In this document: one piece after another, positions 60,735-64,000 of the stretch
How the letters are laid out: each line of letters starts with the position of its first letter
Position numbering within the stretch: the stretch's first letter is position 1
Source: Brachycybe producta
Lineage: Eukaryota > Arthropoda > Diplopoda > Playtdesmida > Andrognathidae
Length of the DNA stretch: 64,000 nucleotides
Direction: 5' to 3'
Assembly (NCBI GenBank): GCA_036925085.1
Contig: JAUPFP010000023.1
Span: 449,001-513,000 of the forward strand
Position numbers and translations under genes: made by a program
Notes under the pieces: generated by a model
Told to the model about the DNA's origin: nothing
Database searches by the model: none
What the model saw: only the letters and a program-made list of their open reading frames with translations

Positions 60735-61160
60735 GTGGTCACTTTTTGTGGTCGAGTTCAACTGCAAAATGTAGTCTGTTTGTCGCCGAAATTGAGTATT
60801 CGAGTCACTTATTTGCATTTTACGGCAATGGATTACTTCCTAATCACAGCAATAGGCTTGAGTTGTCGGTTTTGGCGACAAACCAACGACGTTTTGCAGT
60901 CGAACTGGACCAGGGGGGGACTGGTCTATAGGGCAATCCGGCATGAATCCGATGGGTTCCTTAGTTTGAATGCGGGTTTTGCCATTAGAAGGGCCTATTT
61001 TGCGACGGGTCTCAATTTCGCAAAAAAAATATCAGAAAGCTAATTTTTTAATAATTAAAAAAAAATTAAATTAACATTTTTTTTAGGACAAAAAGGAAAC
61101 TAGAAAAACATTTTAGTAAGAAAAAATAATTTTGCAGATTCCAGATATTTTTTTAATTTT
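60735..61160. repeat. inverted-repeat patch and unclassified element
   Basis: GTTCAACTGCAAAATGTAGT...TTTGTCGCC near 60757 pairs with GGCGACAAACCAACGACGTT...GCAGTCGAAC near 60873. A CAGGGGGGGACTGGTCTATA segment follows, and TTGCTCGCTACGCTCGCTAA at about 61159. Two overlapping frames here arise from this and show no protein family. Confidence 0.5.
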
Positions 61161-63774
<2,614 letters not shown>

Positions 63775-64000
63775 AAATATATGCTGATCGAGTGATAGAA
63801 TGACAAAAAATTGGTAAGTGTGCTTCTATTTTTAAAAACTAATTCAAAATCGCGAATTTCCTACTCTTAATGTTAAACTCCATTGAGTATACGCGCTCAT
63901 AATCGAAAAATAATCCATTGAAATGTTGGTAAAAAAAATACCTAAAAATAATTTTAAAATACCACAATTAAACCACAGTGAAGCCAACACATTGGCGCAC
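63775..64000 (+). mobile_element. fragment of TTAA-flanked foldback MITE, runs off window
   Basis: ATATGCTGATCGAGTGATAG, ATTGGTAAGTGTGCTTCTAT and TTAAACCACAGTGAAGCCAA follow the same order as the middle of 20394-21183. It continues past the window end. Confidence 0.75.

Overview
This is an AT-rich, intron-rich animal genomic window. The only real protein-coding gene I can support is a paired-class homeobox gene of the aristaless/Arx family on the minus strand. Three coding exons are recognisable: 53524-52492, 47874-47829 and 39549-38551. They splice in frame, with the usual AG and GT intron borders, into about 691 residues that contain a complete 60-residue homeodomain and a C-terminal OAR (aristaless) motif. 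The 5' end of the coding sequence is missing. The first recognised exon opens in the middle of a codon, so at least one upstream exon lies above 53.5 kb or beyond the window.

Layout. Positions 1-38.5 kb hold no gene that I can support. This is intergenic or very distant intronic DNA packed with decayed transposons, MITEs and simple repeats. Positions 38.5-53.5 kb hold the aristaless gene, whose 8.3-kb and 4.6-kb introns are also full of mobile-element debris. Positions 53.5-64 kb are probably 5' flank or a first intron, again with repeats only.

Mobile elements. Transposase or reverse-transcriptase remnants are a mariner-type HTH (8.7-9.0 kb), a LINE C-terminus (4.6-5.07 kb, nested in a hAT-like element), a degenerate mariner-like DDE C-terminus (43.5-44.0 kb) and a hAT dimerisation domain (51.6-51.8 kb). 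Several non-autonomous elements have both termini and target-site duplications visible. They include hAT-like elements with 8-bp duplications, a four-copy TA-flanked MITE family, TTAA-flanked elements and several long inverted repeats. (TA)n tracts reach about 175 bp.

Organism. The gene is bilaterian in character. The residues after the homeodomain (KVGPQ.HPYNPY), an FLRK.FD motif and the ...NGDVIS C-terminus resemble fly Aristaless more than vertebrate ARX, as far as I recall those proteins. A short (CCTAA)n stretch matches the arthropod telomere unit, but that is weak evidence. I call it an invertebrate metazoan, species undetermined. I found no convincing evidence of a new biological system. 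The most unusual items are the palindromic and foldback structures in the aristaless introns and the coexisting MITE families.
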